A stretch of DNA of 64,000 bases from contig CAMPEX010000001.1 in assembly GCA_946807835.1 (NCBI GenBank), positions 8,757,001 through 8,821,000 of the forward strand, read 5' to 3'. Both the position numbers and the translations under genes were made by a program. How positions within the stretch are numbered: position 1 is the stretch's first letter; each line of letters opens with the position of its first letter. The notes beneath the pieces are model-generated. The model was not told the DNA's origin, did not search any database, and saw only the letters and a program-made list of their open reading frames with translations. This stretch comes from Ailanthus altissimus. Lineage: Eukaryota > Streptophyta > Magnoliopsida > Sapindales > Simaroubaceae. This document shows positions 11,741-23,065 of the stretch, piece after piece.

Positions 11741-13518
11741 TTAGGATTTGTGCTTGCATGCCATCATATTTTATATGAATATTTAATTAATATTTATACA
11801 ATGCATATTTATTAAAATCACTAATTATATTAATTAAATGGTATAATGCTTGTAACGCTAAAGACATTGTATAAATTGAAGGAGTTCAGATCTGGTTTAA
11901 AGAAGTTTAAACTAGAACTAAGAATTAACAATGCTGAGAGTAGTAATCGCTAATAGTCAGCGAAATCTAAGAGTTAGTAGGCTATAAAAGTCAGCGAAAT
12001 TTGAGAGTTAGAACCTTATCTGTAACAGAATGAGGACCTGAGAGTACACTAGTAATAATATAGTTATAAAGAGTTACAATAGGTACTAAGAAATATTATT
12101 ATGCACGTCTATTCTCAATCACGATGTTCTCAGTCTGATCCACTGATATGATTCTGTTAGTGGAACCCTTTATCATAGGCTAGTGTATGATTATATCTAG
12201 ATGGTTATTCTTAACTAACCATGGGCTTATCAAAAAGTTCGTATAGAATACAGGTATTCAGTAAGGACTGAATACTGAACGGGCCCAATGAGGACCCTAA
12301 TAGATATCCCATAAAGCCGTCAATGGTAGGTTCTCTCGAGTTGAGTAGTATGTGTAGTCATTTAACCTGAGTGCCATGGTGGACTTGTGAGTGATCCACT
12401 ATGCTTTAGTTTCATATATGTTAGAGACCTTTCATAGTTTGACCGCTATGTATCGCTGGGTATAGTTCGATGCTCATAGAGTCCGATATATGTAGATATG
12501 GGATATGTTAACTCACATGGGTAAGTTGTATATCTGGATGCTTTGAGAGTGTATCTCAAAAAGCCTTATAGCCATAAGCAATAAACTCGAAAAAAAGAGT
12601 TTTTCACAGGGTTAAATAATATCACAAAAGTATTTATGTATATTGTTTATCGAGATACGTGTTTGAAGATGAGTTCACGGATGAGCATGTGGGGATTTGA
12701 TGGTCATAATAATATTGCAAAAGTATTTATGTATATTGTTTATCAAGATACGTGTTTGGAGATGAGTTCACGGATGAGCATGCAGAGATTTGATGATATG
12801 ACCATCAAATCCCCACATGCTCTATGACCTCAACTTGTATGGTCTACTGCACTGATTTGTAATATTTGTGACATGTGCATTGAGCATTGATCACAGACTC
12901 ACAGAATAGTATGTCTACTGCACTGATTAGAGGGAAACCAAAGCAAATAAATTGAACATTATTGCTTATTTTTGAATGTGTTATCCGGCCACAACAAGAG
13001 TAAAAGAGAGAAACTTTAGTTTTTGCAATTATTATGAAGTGTTAAAGAGTTGAACTTCTTCTTGTTTTCTTTCTAAAATAGGCAGCCATACTACTTGCAA
13101 TAACAAACATGTTTTTGTTGTTTAAATGTTAAACTTGAACAACAAAAAATTCATAACTTATAGTAGTTCAAGAGCTAAAAAGTTAAGCATATAGTTTAAG
13201 AGTTAAACTAGGGTTTAAGTTGTTAAACCCTTTGCTAGTATAAGCTGTCATTCTAGCTTATCCAAGTCCACTAAGTTAGGTACTAGAATTGTAAACGAGT
13301 GAGCTTCAAAGCAGAAACTCTGGCTAAAAAAAATCAAAGGCTTGTAAGGTAATTGCTAAAAAATTTCTATTTCATTTATGTGATAACATAAAAAATTTAT
13401 TGTATTTATTACTTAAGAAATTAGATTTTTGGACCTCCGCTACACATAAAATGTATATGATGCATGATTATGTATTAATGAACACATTACCCACATGCGT
13501 GCACCCTAAAATAATCAA
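11741..13518 (+). mobile_element. LTR-type insertion B2, probably solo LTR, in the LINE
   Basis: It begins TGTTAGGATTTGTGC and shares its first ~900 bp with B1 in opposite orientation. It interrupts the LINE exactly between two neighbouring ORF2 segments: the left flank carries SFTIYLWP and the right flank the preceding AKSW...INSV-like block. The right end is estimated near 13518; runs of A flank both ends, so the target duplication cannot be fixed. No coding sequence is recognisable. A length of ~1.8 kb suits a long LTR or a large non-autonomous derivative. Confidence 0.55.
12616..12802 (+). repeat. Tandem duplication (~93 bp x2) with inverted end inside B2
   Basis: Two adjacent copies at 12616-12708 and 12709-12802 share CAAAAGTATTTATGTATA... 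through GAGTTCACGGATGAGCATG with few differences. The stretch right after (12799-12822) is an inverted copy of the end of unit 1 (GAGCATGTGGGGATTTG), giving a foldback tip. Confidence 0.8.
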
Positions 13519-14260
13519 CCCTTTAAAAAAAAGACTTTAGAACACAAATTTAATCAACTTTTCACGACCAACAAGAGACAAAAATACAATCTTTCCAACT
13601 ACTTAACCAAGATTTAGCTTTATCCACAAGGTTAAAAGATGTTGTATGTAAGGTGTCCCTTTAAAAATAGGGACCTCAAGATAACTGAATGGAAAATGAC
13701 CCATCTACAATACTAAGAATATTAGCAATATCTTCCTTTCAAGAAAGAGTTGCCTTACCAAGAAAAAATAAACTTTTATCTTTATTAACAAATTGGCTAG
13801 AAGTGGATACATAATCATATAGAAAAGTCATCAAATTATTAAGGCTGCCAAATCCCCGCGACAAAAAAGGAAAACATCATCTGCATAAAGAACATGAGTT
13901 GGGGAGTAAACATCCCAAAAGAGAGGAAATAGGAATCACTGTCTCTCGATCATGCAATCTCTGAATCTCCCGAGATAACACCTCATTGACAATGCAAAAT
14001 AAAAGAGGAAAAAGGGGATCACCTTGTCGAACTCCACGACCGCAATTAAAGAAACATTTCAAAGTGCCATTAATAAGAACTGACAACCATGTCAAATGAA
14101 GAATAATTAAAATCCATCTGATTAAAGAACTATGAAAACTAAATCTTTATAACCTGTAATAAGAAGTTCCAATTTAGAGTATTAAAAGCGTTAGTAATAT
14201 CCAATCTAATCCCTCATTGCCCCTACAAAATTTACAATCTATCACATTCAAGTTAAAAAC
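13519..14260 (-). pseudogene. LINE remnant: reverse transcriptase core
   Basis: The minus strand encodes RT motif A (LDITNAFNTLNW) near 14190-14230, then the frame at 13877-14095 with [16 protein letters not shown], the classic plant LINE motif B, then YADDVFLF (motif C) at about 13850-13875. A K/S/W-rich block follows up to about 13540. Several in-frame stops are present. Together with 10249-11740 this makes one LINE copy of which gag-like ORF1 and the endonuclease are not visible. Confidence 0.78.
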
Positions 14261-14690
14261 TTAAATTGATATGAAAAATAAGGCAATGTAAATTTTTATT
14301 TATAGTCTGATGTGTTATACAGATAAAAAATATTATACCTTAAATGGCCTATGTCTAGGTAATATATCCTTGCATAGATTCTCTTTAAGTAAACAACAAA
14401 TTCAATTCCATAATCTTATGGCTTTAGTGTGTCCTATAGCGAATCCAAGCAGTTCGATCATTATCTATTATGTCTTTATCCCTCGAGGCATGCCAACTAT
14501 CCAGAATGAAATTGCTACCTTTATTTGTATTACTACCATTACATAATCACAACAGTTTCAATTCATTATTTGCATTGTTTCTATTTAATTATGGCAGAAC
14601 GTCATTAGGCTTGCTAATGCAATTCTTCTCTTCATCTTCAATTCTTTTGACATCACCAGACCAGCCTAACCATTTTCAATTCCTTTGACA
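14261..14690. other. Unassigned sequence left of Copia C
   Basis: Non-coding sequence between the LINE and the Copia C pol remnant. Its right end (TTTGACA) abuts a PPT-like purine run on the minus strand (GAGGGAGGA, about 14691-14700), as the 3' LTR of C would. However, I see no convincing similarity to the candidate 5' LTR at 19907-20242, so its identity stays open. Confidence 0.35.
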
Positions 14691-14699
14691 TCCTCCCTC

Positions 14700-15015
14700 A
14701 ACCTGAATGTTCTTAGAAGAGCACAAAGCTTGATCCTTAAATAATTAACCTGTCAAAGCTAAGGGGTCTTGTACGTATATCTGTGAGCTCTTCTGAATTG
14801 GGAAAAAATTTGATTTCCAATTCTCCATTGTTAACCTTATCACTAATAAAGTGGATATCTATCTCTATGTGTCTGGTCCTAGAATGATAGACTAGATTTG
14901 AGGCCAATGAAGCTATACTGGTGTTGTTTGTCTATATTACTAGTGCTTTAGTCATGGTTAAGCCAAGTTCTTATAATAGTAAAGAAATCCAACTAATTTT
15001 TGCACTAGTATAAGC
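14700..15015 (-). pseudogene. Copia C RNase H C-terminal remnant
   Basis: In translation on the minus strand, SKISWIS-type sequence is followed by ASNLVYHSRTRHIEIDIHF and VNNGELEIKF. This is the strongly conserved Copia RNase H block (usual form KHIEIDLHFVRDKV). It ends shortly before the PPT-like run. Stops are present. Confidence 0.72.
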
Positions 15016-15019
15016 AAGT

Positions 15020-15420
15020 GACTTGTATTTTAACTTAACACTTGATCAAGTAAATACTTATTACTTCTTGAGCTCTATGACACCAAAATTAAAATTGTGT
15101 TAATTCACTAGGGTGTGTGCATGTGCAATGTATTCATTAACATTAAACTTATATGTGTCATTTATACATCTATACAGTAAAACTGAAAATCTGATTTTCT
15201 AATGCAATAAACACATTTAAATTTAAGTCTCATTACACTAATTAAAGTGAGATTAAAAAATCACCTTGTAAGCCTTTAGACAATTATAAACCGAAGTCCA
15301 CTATAAAGCACACTCATTAGCAATTCTAGGATCCAACTTGGGTGAGATTGGATCTCTAGAATAACAACTTCAATTCCAATAACAAGTGTTTAACACTTTA
15401 ACACTTTCCTGTTTGAGTCT
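15020..15420. other. Foreign segment replacing the Copia C RT core
   Basis: About 400 bp of AT-rich sequence lie between the RT N-terminal half (ending at the usual CLLKKSLYGLKQ-like position) and RNase H, where about 900 bp of RT palm and RNase H would be expected. It contains no recognisable domain. It may be a small insertion combined with a deletion, or deletion filler. Confidence 0.4.
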
Positions 15421-15735
15421 TTGGGGCCTGTTTGAGTCCATACAATGCCTTATGAGGCTTATAAACATTTCTATTGCTACCTGGTATCTTAGACCCTTCA
15501 AGTTGTTCAACATAGATGTCTTCTTTAAGTTAGCCATTTAGGAAAGCAGACTTGACATCTAAATAATAAATTTTCCAGCCCATCTTAGCTGCAAAAGTCA
15601 CAAGAAGCCTAATGGTGTCATACCTAGCTACATGTTCAAATGTATCTGAGTAATCAATCTCAGGTTGCTAGGAATACCCTTTCACTACCATTCTAGCTTT
15701 AAATGTATTTATAAAACCATCTGAATGTAACGCCT
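15421..15735 (-). pseudogene. Copia C reverse transcriptase N-terminal half
   Basis: Minus-strand translation gives KARMVVKGYSQQPEIDY-like sequence, then YDTIRLLVTFAA and the motif A region YYLDVKSAFLNG, then LKEDIYVEQLEG. These are diagnostic Copia RT motifs in correct order. At least two stops interrupt it, and the YVDD box is lost in the replaced segment to its left. Confidence 0.75.
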
Positions 15736-17214
15736 ATAACCTTTTGATTACAAGGAACATCAACTAACTCTCATGTTGCATTTTTTCTATCATATTTATC
15801 TCATCTCTCCATTCTTCTGAACTTGCAGCTTCATCATAACTGGTAGGATCCAAAGTGTTAAGATTATACCTCTTATAAATTTTAGCAAGTGTTCTTATGC
15901 CTCTGACAGTATCTTCAATATCATAATTAACATCTTAGATGATTGCTCCTTGATCTTATGAAGCTTCATCAGTTTGATCTTTATTGGTGACTGTAATTTT
16001 CCTTTTTTCCCAGTTCTAGTATGTTGACTCATCAAACTTTATATTTCTGCTGACAATAAATTTTTGTGTCTTCAACTTAAATACTCTGTATCCTTTATAG
16101 ACATTGTTGTAGTCTACTAGTACTCTCACTTTAGACCTTTGATCTAACTTATCCCTCTTTTTATCTGGAATATAGAGTAGCATATACAGCCAAAGATTTT
16201 GAGGTTTTCCACAGAGGGTTTCATTCCAATCCACATTTCATGAGGTATCTTCCCATTCAAGGCTTTTATAGGTAATAAATTTAGTAAATAAACTGAAGTA
16301 TTAACTGCTTCGGCCCAAAACCTTTTAGTCATACTCTTCTCAAACATCAAGCACTTATCCATCTCCATAACTGTCCTATTTTTTCTTTTACTTACTCTAT
16401 TATGTTGAAGAGAGTGGAGAACAGTTAGTTAATGCTTTATTCCCTTCTTGACATAAAAGGTTCTAAATTCAGATGAACCATACTTAGTATTACTATTAGT
16501 TATAAGCTTTTTGATTGAGCATCTGGTGTGCTTTTCTGCCATAGCCTTTAATTTTTGGAATTCAGCTGATACCTTTAAATTTTGCTATAAAAAATACACC
16601 GAGCAATACCTTGTATAATCATCAATGAAAAGTAAGAAGTACTTACTTCCATTCAATGATGGCATACTCATAGGGCCACAAATATCTAAATGTATAAGTT
16701 GTAGTTTATATAAGGCTTTTCAGGTACTATCTAAAACTGGTAACCTATTTTGCTTTCCATATTGACATATAGTATAGACATCATTATCATCTATAAATAC
16801 AGGTAGGTTTATTACAGACTCCTATTTATGCATTGTTTTCAAGGTAGAGTAGCTAAAATGACCTAATCTTTTATGCCATAGAACTGATCCATCAGCAGTA
16901 CTAGAATAAGAACACAAATCATTTTGTTTTCAGTTTCAAGGAAAGACATTATCTTTCATCTTAACATTATGAGCTCACAACCATTTGGATTAAAAAAAAT
17001 GGTACATTTGTTACCTTTAAAGTTCAAAGTGTAATTTTTACTCATTAACTGTCTTACACTTAATAAGTTTTGACTAAGTTTAGACATAAATAAAACATCA
17101 ACAATTATTTTTGTACTTGATAAAGTGCTAACTGTTATAGTGCCTCTACCATTGACTTCAACCCAAGCACCACTGTCTATTAATTAAGATTTCTTAACTT
17201 CAGCAGATGAGAGG
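15736..17214 (-). pseudogene. Copia C integrase and protease-adjacent remnant
   Basis: The frames at 16016-16234 and 16144-16368 hold the end of the integrase core: KRFWAEAVNTSVYLLNLLPIKAL, then GMKPSVENLKIFGC, then the spacer VRVLVDYNNVYKGYRV. The two frames overlap, showing a frameshift near 16150-16230. Integrase core similarity continues rightward to about 16900 with stops, and GAG-pre-integrase-like sequence reaches the D insertion at 17214. Confidence 0.72.
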
Positions 17215-18718
17215 TGGTGGTATATTTTTATATTAAGCTCACATGCACGCTATCGGAAACACATAATATAGAATGAATAGAGTGTCGATCCTACGAGAAA
17301 TTTGTTGTATTTCTAACCAATTACTAAAATTGTATTTTTTCGCTTTTATCCAAAAGATTGATTATTTTGAATTGTTTAATAAAACTTTAAACTAAAAATT
17401 ATCTATGTTATCAACTATAATTAACAATCAAATTCGACAACAGATCTAACAATAGCTATCACTTAATATAATTTTCCAAACAATGGCGCTTCGATTATTA
17501 TTCCCTCAATTTTATTGTTGGTCACAACACTAATCTCACCACGAGTCTCTTCTGATGGTCAAGTGATTATACCAAGATCTATTAATTTCCTATATTTCTA
17601 TGGTAATTAAATAGATCAAGATTCATTAAACACTAGTTATATTAACCATACATGTCATCTAGATATATTCTTATCCTAGATCGAAACTCACAAATGCCAC
17701 ATTGTGATCATGTATCAATTTGTCACGGGCTTAACAATTAAATTCCTTTTCTAAGTTTATTTAATCATTACCAATTCATTCAACATATGGCCAGTATATC
17801 AAAGGCATTAAGATCCAACAAATTGTACAAGAATTGAGTTCACAATAATCATCTTCAACATATCAATCCATTATATTAAGATCAAGGCTATAATCCTAGA
17901 AATTAAACTTAGATCAACATGAAAATAATATCAAGATCAACTACAAATATAAATATGATATAAACAGGCCAATTCGGATCAAACCAGTAAAGATTGAAGC
18001 AAAGGAAGTACAAGTTCAAGGATTGATCTAGAATTAACCCTCCAAAATGATCTTGATTAGGAAGATCTTGTGTAATCTCTCTACCAAATATTATTTGATT
18101 GTTGTTTTAGTGTTTGATTATCAATTAAGGGTTGTTTCTGGGTTAAGAAGGTGTTGGGGTTAAGAGAATTTTAGGTGTTTTTCGAAGAGGTCTGGAAAAA
18201 TTACTCCAGGGGGCAAAATGTAATGTTTTTATACTTGAACACTAACGCTGGGGCGTTACACCAAACTGGGGCATTGCAATAAAACAATGCGGGGGCGTTA
18301 GTAGCGCTGCGACGTTTCACTGTAAACGTTGGGGCTTCACGATCTAGATCCAAAATGTTGCCTCAGCGTTGATGTCCTTCACGCAGGGGCATTCTTCATT
18401 GTTACGTGAACGCTTGAGCATTCATTAACGAATGCAGGGGCGTTCTTCATTGATATAAGAATGTCAGGGCATTGTAGACCTTAACGCTGGGGCGTTCATC
18501 ACCAGTTTTGCATTTTTGTCATTTCGGTCTCCATTTTTTAATGGCTTTTTTTGCCTCTAAATTGTTCCTTATATTTTTCATTAGTTTCTATTCCCATCTC
18601 AGTATGATTAAGACCTGTAAAATCAACAATCAAAGCATAAATAACTCTAAATTTACTTGAAATGAACAATTATTAAGATAAAATGGGGCCATAATATGTA
18701 TCAAAATTATACTCATCA
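17215..18718 (-). mobile_element. Solo LTR D (same family as E), inserted in Copia C
   Basis: 1504 bp, TGGTGGTATA...ATACTCATCA, flanked by a perfect 5-bp target duplication AGAGG (17210-17214 and 18719-18723). Only one LTR is present and the Copia C frame resumes on each side, so this is a solo LTR left by recombination. It shares the GTGTCGA...CC and TAACCAATTACTAAAATT blocks (17290-17335) with E at 55787-55850. On the minus strand a TATA-like GTATAAAAC lies at about 18220-18230, and a GC-rich hairpin cluster occupies 18240-18500 upstream of it. Family assignment (Ty3-type) is inferred from LTR style only. Confidence 0.85.
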
Positions 18719-18723
18719 AGAGG

Positions 18724-19795
18724 TTTATGACTATAAATATATTCTCACTAGGACCTTTTTGATCTTCAGTAATCTATACTTGCTTTGACTGAGGTTTGTT
18801 TTTATTTTTTCAAACCTTTGCAATATGCCCCAGTTGATTACAAATTATGCATTGGATTCTAGGCCTATACCAACAATAATTTTCAGTATGACATTTCCTT
18901 TTATAATAAGGACATGAAAGATACTTGCCCTTTTTGTTGCCTCCTTTGAGTTCTTCACCATCCTTTTTCACCTTTCCACTTTTTTCACCAGGTTGTTTAT
19001 TACCTCCAGCATAGCTTTCTGTTGGTTTGTTCTTTTGTGCAACCAGGTTGTTTATTGCCTCCAACATAGCTTCATGTTGGTTTGTTCTTTTGTGCAATCA
19101 GATTGTTTATTACCTCTAGCATAGCTTCTTGTTGGTTTGTTTTTCTGTGCAACCTGAAAAGCTTGTTCAGTTGAGTCCTCAAGTCTAATGGCCCTTCTCT
19201 GTTCAATGGCTCTTAAGGAATTCACTAGTTCAGACTCATCTTTGTAAGATTTTTAGAATATTCTAAGGAGGATATTTTTACATCAAATCTCTCATGAACA
19301 CTTACCAACACCTTTTGAACTATTCTTTTGTCTATCAACTCTTCTCCAAGCAACCTTAGTTAATTTACAATCTTTATAAGCTTATTTGAATACTCTTTAA
19401 TAGTGCCACTCTTCTACATTTTCAAGACTTCAAATGCCTTCCATAGATTGAGTACTTGAATTTGTTTTGTTGTGGCACTCCCCTTGAACTCTTCTTTCAA
19501 CTTATCCCATGCATGTTTAGATGCTTCACATGTCATTATCATGGTGAAAATTGTGTCAATTGCAAAAGCATGTATTGCAGACAGTACTTTGAAATTTTTT
19601 TAGCACTTCTCACTGCATTATTTGATCTGAGCTATAAAAGGATTAGGTGGCAATTGTGGTGATTCTCTCTCTGATTCTACTGTTTCCTACAAATTAAAAG
19701 TTCTCAGATAAGTTTTCATTTTAATTGCCCAAATTGAATAGTTTTCTCTTGAGAATAGTGGAGGAGTTGGTGTTGTAAAACTATGAGAGACCATT
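18724..19795 (-). pseudogene. Copia C gag remnant with CCHC knuckle
   Basis: The gag start is at about 19795 (MVSHSFTTPTPPLFSREN then YSIWAIKMKTYLR), matching Copia gag N-termini. A stop follows within 40 codons. The frame at 18810-19097 ends in a zinc knuckle (CIICNQLGHIAKV) and is preceded by a repeated lysine-rich segment: the NKQPGEKS/NNLVAQKNKPTE block occurs about three times (18960-19140) as a ~78-bp tandem repeat. Confidence 0.7.
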
Positions 19796-19892
19796 TGTCT
19801 TCTTTTGTTTTAGAGAGGAATTGACAAGTTTTTAAATAGAGGTTTTCTTTTCTGGTTTTATGACTCAAACTATGCACAGTCCTTTAAGATTA

Positions 19893-20242
19893 GTACAGCT
19901 TTGATACTATGTTATAATTTTACATTTAGAATTGAAACTTGATATTGAGACGGTGCACGAGGGAATGTGAATGTATTCAAAAAACAAAGTGTTAAAAAAG
20001 TTTGTGTATTATTAAATACTTAATTATATACGAGAATTACATTCAAAATAAGTGCAAACCAAACCAACTTATAACAACTTATTTAAATTTGAAATCAAAC
20101 TCTAAAATCAAGAAACTTGCATTCTAGTCTAACTCCAACTCTAAGTAAACTGAATTAAAAAAAAAAAAACTTAACCATCTAACCAATTTCAACTTATTAA
20201 AATCCTGAAAAATATCAAAGTTAAACAGATCCTCACTTGACA
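19893..20242 (-). repeat. Candidate primer-binding site and 5' LTR of Copia C
   Basis: TAGTATCAAAGC on the minus strand resembles the initiator tRNA-Met primer site TGGTATCAAAGC and directly adjoins ...TATAACA, a plausible LTR end (plus-strand start at 19907). The other LTR boundary near 20242 (ACTTGACA) is a guess, because the partner LTR is not recognisable on the left side. Confidence 0.4.
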
Positions 20243-22194
20243 ATTGATGTTTACACGAGGACTATAGTGGGATGATAACCTCATTTTCTAATAAAACCAC
20301 ATGGCTAATCATTGAAGGGCCAAGGTAGGGCTTAGTAGGCTTAAAACAATAAAGAAAATGGAGGAGGAAAAGGGCAAAAGTAAAGACAAATAGACTTTAA
20401 GATATAGCTAGTGCAAGGGATTTGGCTACAACACGAAGAGTTTCACTGCTAAAAGCAAAGGAAGTACAAAGGCACTAAGAGAAAGTTATGGTTCCATTAA
20501 CCTCCTTTTTTTTTTCTTTCTATTGACTTATATATTCCCTTTTCAAATAAAAAAAGATTGTGCTTTTAAAGGCCACTGGTTAAAAAAAAAACCCCACTGA
20601 GTCAACACATACAACAAACACAACATCCACTTCAAGCCCAAAATACCTAAAACACCTTTCCTCAAGTACATGTGCTGTGCAAACACGAATTGCAAACTTT
20701 TATGTGCAAGCCCCACCATAAAAAAGACATGTAGCTTTATTAAGTAGCATGAAATCCAATGCACAAAAGCCGAAGGTAAGACCTAGGAAAAGGCCACAAA
20801 ATGAAGTTTAGTTAGTGGTATGTCTTGGCTGAAATTATTACTCTACAACTTAATAATGCATATTAGTGTTCTATATGATATTAATTAACTTATTTATATT
20901 AGATTGTAGGTATGATAAATTATTTGGAGATTGGATCTTCTTTTTTTTTCGGAATAATGGGGTTGGTTATTGTTTTATGGTATAACTTCTCTTTAGCAAA
21001 TTTGGTTTGTTTTAACATCATTTAGGCTAACAATCTTTTGTTAAAGCCCACGTAATTGTTTTCAGGTCCAAGATAGGTGTTATGCTTATGCCAAATATTT
21101 GACTATGGAATCAACTTCGTTATTTTTATGTCATTCATCAGTTCATATATTAATGCCTTTTACATAAACCAATAAGTATATATTAGACTTGATCAAACTC
21201 ATTACTTAACAGACTTAACTAACAGAAAGGAGTACGAGTGTCATTTTTAAAAATTAAAAGAGTGAAAATATCATTTTTAATATGCCTTGGAGGTCAAAGT
21301 ATCATTTTCCCATGTGCAATTCTGTTCAAAATTAATAAACAAAGCTCGCGTAGAGTCGAGAAAACATTATCCCAAATGTGAAAAGCATAAAATAGATATT
21401 ATATGCTTGTTTTTTGAACCCAGAGCATTATAATTTTATAGTGACTGTCACGCGTTTATATATATATATATATATAATGAATCATATATAAGCCTTGTAA
21501 CAATAGTCTTGTTCCCGACCATCATTATATTAATACATTCTTGTTTTAAGTATCTATTTATTTAGTTGAGTTTTTTTATTGATAAAAAAAAAATTTAATG
21601 TTAGAATTTTTTATAAATTTTTTTTATTACCTTTGATTTTAATTAAAGAATAATTTTTAAAGATTAAAAAAATTATTTTACCTCTAATTACACAAACTTA
21701 AATTTTGAATTTTTAAAAATAATTTTTTTTTAATATTTATGTAATGTCATATATACCCTAATAATATTTTCTTATTTTATAGTATACCTTTAATAAAAAT
21801 AAACTCTACTAACATATTTTTAATATTTTTTTAAAAGTCATCATATTTTTAATTCTCTACATATCTACAACTATTATATTTTATAAAAATCTACCAAAAT
21901 TTTTGTTGATTATTTTATTTTTTAAACAAAAGGAAGTATTATTTTATTTTAATTTTTATACCAAACATAATAATTTATATTGATTACTATGTATATAAAT
22001 TTTATCAAGTGTATTTTTTAGTAATTTAATAACAAATAAATACTTTTAATAATATATATTAATTGACAATCAAATAATCAATAGTTTTTTTTTTAAATTA
22101 CTTTTGTCCCCCTCCCTCCACCTTTTGTCTTTGGGCCTAAGACCCCTAAATTCAATCGAGGCTTGCCCCTGAAAGCCCAACCAAACGTTCCCTT
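20243..22194. other. Intergenic, no gene recognised
   Basis: AT-rich sequence with poly-A/T runs and an (AT)n stretch at about 21457-21475. The 73-codon minus frame at 20543-20764 is hydrophobic and matches nothing I know. I see no RNA gene or transposon termini here. Confidence 0.4.
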
Positions 22195-23065
22195 CAAAAA
22201 GACCACTCTCATTTTAAAAGTTCACCAAAATTTGGACAGGGTCTAATCTAAAGACAGGCCCAGGAGTAATGGCCAATGGGCCAAAACCCAACAGAACCCC
22301 AATTCGGACTCGGAGGATTTGGTCGGCAAACGAGAAAACATGTTCGGCCTTTCTGACCTAAACATGACCACGACTAAGCAAATATTGACCACATTCCACA
22401 AAGTTTTGATTTTAGGAATCCCGCGTGAATATCAAACTAGTGAGAGAGGGTCGTTCAAAATCTGACCCGAGCCATTTAAAATAAGATTCACTTAAACTAA
22501 AACCACTAGCGGAGACAAACCTGAGGAATATGCTTAACACATCAAAGGAAAAATATGACGTGTGATAAGAACGGGGTCAGAAAATCTGCAGAATGATATT
22601 TGGCGTATGTCAAGGGCACAACAGAGGGATATTTGGCGTATGTCATGGGCACGGCAAGAATATATTTGGCGTGTGTCAGAAGTGCAATAAAAAATATTCG
22701 ACGCAAGACAGAAATACTGCAGAGGAAAATCCAAAAAAGTCTCTGAAAGGCCATCACTATAAAAAAGAAAGAAAAAGACATTGAAAGGACGATGAAAAAA
22801 TTTCAAAAGAACAAAAAAAAAAAAAAAAAGAAAGGAATACTCCCTCCCACCCCCAATATTATAATAATTTATTCTTGTCTAATCATTTTTTAAGTGAGAA
22901 AACCTCATTTCTGATTTAAACATCGGAGTGTCTTTACCGGAACCCACCCTAACAAGATCACCATCAATCTTGTGTTCGTGTTTTCTTTACAGGCCCCTCA
23001 CAACTCGCGACGAGGAGGAAGCCCAAGCCCACATTAACCGCTCCCGTCGAGAAGAGGCCTAAGTT
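22195..23065 (+). mobile_element. LTR-like remnant, possibly Ty3/Tat type
   Basis: GC-richer sequence than its surroundings. It carries a direct repeat array (22593-22720), a TATA-like CACTATAAAAAAG at about 22754, and an ATCGGAGTGTC...CCGGAACCCACCC block (22923-22950). The last is a landmark I associate with LTRs of plant Tat/Ogre-type elements. No coding region, partner LTR or clear TG...CA termini were found, so the limits are approximate. Confidence 0.45.
22593..22720 (+). repeat. ~33-bp tandem repeats
   Basis: ATATTTGGCGTATGTCA occurs at 22593 and 22627, then as ATATTTGGCGTGTGTCA at 22660 and a decayed fourth unit at about 22692. The spacing is 33-34 bp. The array gives rise to chance reading frames on both strands. 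Confidence 0.85.

Larger units (their letters stand above)
14691..20242 (-). mobile_element. Degenerate Ty1/Copia retrotransposon C
   Basis: Minus-strand remnants follow Copia order from right to left: PBS-like TAGTATCAAAGC (about 19893-19904), gag, CCHC knuckle, integrase, RT and RNase H. A 1.5-kb solo LTR (D) splits it between the protease/pre-integrase and gag segments, and about 0.4 kb of foreign sequence replaces the RT core at 15020-15420. The 5' LTR candidate is 19907-20242. Many stops; inactive. Confidence 0.7.

Noticed and set aside
14312..14690. Partner LTR of Copia C
   Set aside because: It ends next to a PPT-like run and starts TGTTATA like 19907, but I could not find convincing similarity between the two.
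20543..20764. 73-codon minus-strand hydrophobic frame as a small membrane protein
   Set aside because: No recognisable family, no neighbouring exon and a poly-T run inside; unsupported.
22593..22720. CRISPR array
   Set aside because: Direct repeats are contiguous with no unique spacers, and this is a plant nuclear sequence.
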